Positions 30,521-31,533 of a stretch of DNA of 31,533 nt are shown piece after piece. The stretch comes from SIG673 sp045660565 (GTDB lineage: Bacteria; Bacillota; Clostridia; Oscillospirales; CAG-272). Every line of letters begins with the position of its first letter. The first letter of the stretch is position 1. The notes beneath the pieces are model-generated. The model did no database searches, was not told the DNA's origin, and saw only the letters and a program-made list of their open reading frames with translations. The position numbers and the translations under genes are program-made. The stretch covers positions 1-31,533 of the forward strand of contig JAZRDX010000057.1 in the NCBI GenBank assembly GCA_045660565.1, in the 5' to 3' direction.

Positions 30521-30796
30521 GCGCCGGGTAGCACCCGGTGGCATATGGCGACGCGATATAAGTGCAAACATTTCGAACCTCGCTAAGCCAAGGTTTTGTG
30601 AAACCTGTAACTTTGATTTCAAATACAGCCTATATCACGGTTATACCCAACGGGGGCCCCCCGCCGGCTATAACCGTGCAGGCGGTTGCCTGCCGAGGCT
30701 TTTCGAAAACGTTAATTATTTCCGTAGGGGAGCTTCGAGAGACAAATTAAACCTCTTTCTCCCCTACAAAATGCATATTTGAAAGGATTTTTCAAA
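30521..30796 (+). repeat. Structured intergenic region between dnaJ and prmA
   Basis: This 276-base spacer has no convincing gene but several inverted repeats. They are CCGGGT/ACCCGG right after dnaJ; AGGTTT/AAACCT (30591-30606); CACGGTTATA/TATAACCGTG (30636-30645, 30669-30678) enclosing a G5C6 tract; GCAGGC/GCCTGC (30678-30693); and GTAGGGGAG/CTCCCCTAC (30724-30732, 30759-30767). The G/C-rich palindromic core differs from the surrounding DNA and resembles the dispersed intergenic repeats of gut Clostridia. A regulatory leader of prmA is the alternative. Confidence 0.5.
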
Positions 30797-31533
30797 ATGA
30801 ATAATTGGACACAGTTAAGAGTAAGCTGTCATATAAACGACCTCGACACGGTAAGTGCCGTTATGAGCATGGTTGACAACGGACTTATGATAGAGGATTA
30901 CAGCGACGTAACCGAGGGGCTTAACGCTATATACGGCGAGCTTCTTGACGAGGAGATTATAAACAAGGACAAAAGCCGCGCGGCGGTTTCCGTCTATCTT
31001 TCCGAGGATAAAAACGTTCCGGAAATTCTCTCCTCTCTTAAAGCTAAATTCGAAGGACTTAACATTAAGGTTGATTTTGAAACGATAGGTCTCAAAGAGG
31101 ACGACTGGGCGGAATGCTGGAAGAAATACTATAAGCCGCTTCACATCGGTCAGAACATCGTAATTGTACCCATGTGGGAAAACTACGAAGCAAAGGAAAC
31201 CGACGTAATAGTAAAAATAGATCCCGGTATGGCTTTCGGAACGGGAACACACGAAACCACCGCTCTCTGCGCGGAGCTTATCGAAAAATATATGCCGAAG
31301 GAAAGCCGTGTGCTTGACGTCGGAACGGGAAGCGGAATCCTTGCGGTGCTGGCATCAAAGCTTGGCGCAAAAGAGGTAGAGGCGCTTGACATTGATCCGA
31401 ACGCAGTTAAGGCGGCAAAGGAAAACTGTCTCGCAAACGAAGCGCTTAACGTTACCTGCCGTCAGTCCGACCTTATAAGAGCGGCAAGCGGAAAATACGA
31501 CTTCATAAGCGCAAACATCGTTGCCGATATAAT
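30797..31533 (+). CDS. prmA: Ribosomal protein L11 methyltransferase PrmA, 3' end beyond window
   Basis: Trimethylates amino groups of ribosomal protein L11 using SAM. The 245 complete codons present cover the N-terminal substrate-recognition domain, starting MNNWTQLRVSC, and most of the methyltransferase domain. The PrmA hallmark is IDPGMAFGTGTHETT, followed by SAM-binding RVLDVGTGSGILAVLASKLG and ALDIDPNAVKAAKEN. The frame is open to the window end at NIVADI, just before the expected NPPY-like catalytic segment region. The ATG has AAAGGA (30782-30787) nine bases upstream. It follows dnaJ across a structured 276-base spacer. Confidence 0.95.
   Translation, partial: MNNWTQLRVSCHINDLDTVSAVMSMVDNGLMIEDYSDVTEGLNAIYGELLDEEIINKDKSRAAVSVYLSEDKNVPEILSSLKAKFEGLNIKVDFETIGLKEDDWAECWKKYYKPLHIGQNIVIVPMWENYEAKETDVIVKIDPGMAFGTGTHETTALCAELIEKYMPKESRVLDVGTGSGILAVLASKLGAKEVEALDIDPNAVKAAKENCLANEALNVTCRQSDLIRAASGKYDFISANIVADI

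Noticed and set aside
30137..30622. Minus-strand open frame of 161 codons covering the dnaJ end and spacer.
   Set aside because: Most of it is antisense to dnaJ and no start signal is present.
30562..30750. Plus-strand 62-codon frame in the dnaJ-prmA spacer.
   Set aside because: It runs through the palindromic G/C core and several inverted repeats and has no ribosome binding site, so it is more likely structured non-coding DNA.

Overview
The window looks like chromosomal DNA of a spore-forming, low- to mid-GC Firmicute of the class Clostridia. It carries a forespore sigma factor (SigG), strong AGGAGG-type ribosome binding sites, sigma-A promoters with TATAAT boxes, several TTG/GTG starts, and gene families typical of gut Clostridia. 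I cannot name a genus from sequence alone. No tRNA, rRNA, CRISPR array, phage gene or insertion sequence was seen.

Layout. (1) 1-6212: an unidentified partial protein, a small flavodoxin-like protein, sigG, an alanine/sodium (AGCS) symporter and a transglutaminase-domain lipoprotein, all on the minus strand. A small membrane-protein gene on the plus strand is inserted between the last two. (2) 6345-14448 (+): a compact Wzx/Wzy polysaccharide locus behind a perfect-consensus promoter. It holds a priming sugar-phosphate transferase, a glycosyltransferase, the Wzy polymerase, a second glycosyltransferase, a FrhB-like iron-sulfur protein, a polysaccharide pyruvyl transferase and the Wzx flippase, closed by a strong terminator. 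(3) 14560-22395 (-): a probable nine-gene operon ruvC-ruvA-ruvB-rRNA methyltransferase-ecfA1-ecfA2-ecfT-truA-cvpA. It starts at a consensus promoter upstream of ruvC and ends at the same bidirectional terminator. (4) 22500-27999 (+): three tightly coupled ligase genes. They are a MurE-like Mur ligase fused to a degenerate acetylglutamate-kinase-like domain, an AsnB-type glutamine amidotransferase, and an ATP-grasp ligase resembling the D-aspartate ligase Aslfm. (5) 28190-31533: a DUF378 membrane protein (-), trmB, dnaJ, a 276-base structured spacer and the 5' part of prmA (+).

The most interesting segment is region 4. A Mur ligase of the streptococcal, lysine-adding look, an amidotransferase of the kind that amidates peptidoglycan precursors, and an Aslfm-like cross-bridge ligase are adjacent and translationally coupled. 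Together they suggest a cassette that builds and amidates a non-standard peptidoglycan stem or bridge, or a free peptide made by the same chemistry. The fused kinase-like C-terminal domain has lost its catalytic loops and has no obvious role. Region 2 should make one surface polysaccharide, possibly pyruvylated. Region 3 joins Holliday-junction processing to the ECF vitamin-uptake energizing module and tRNA modification.
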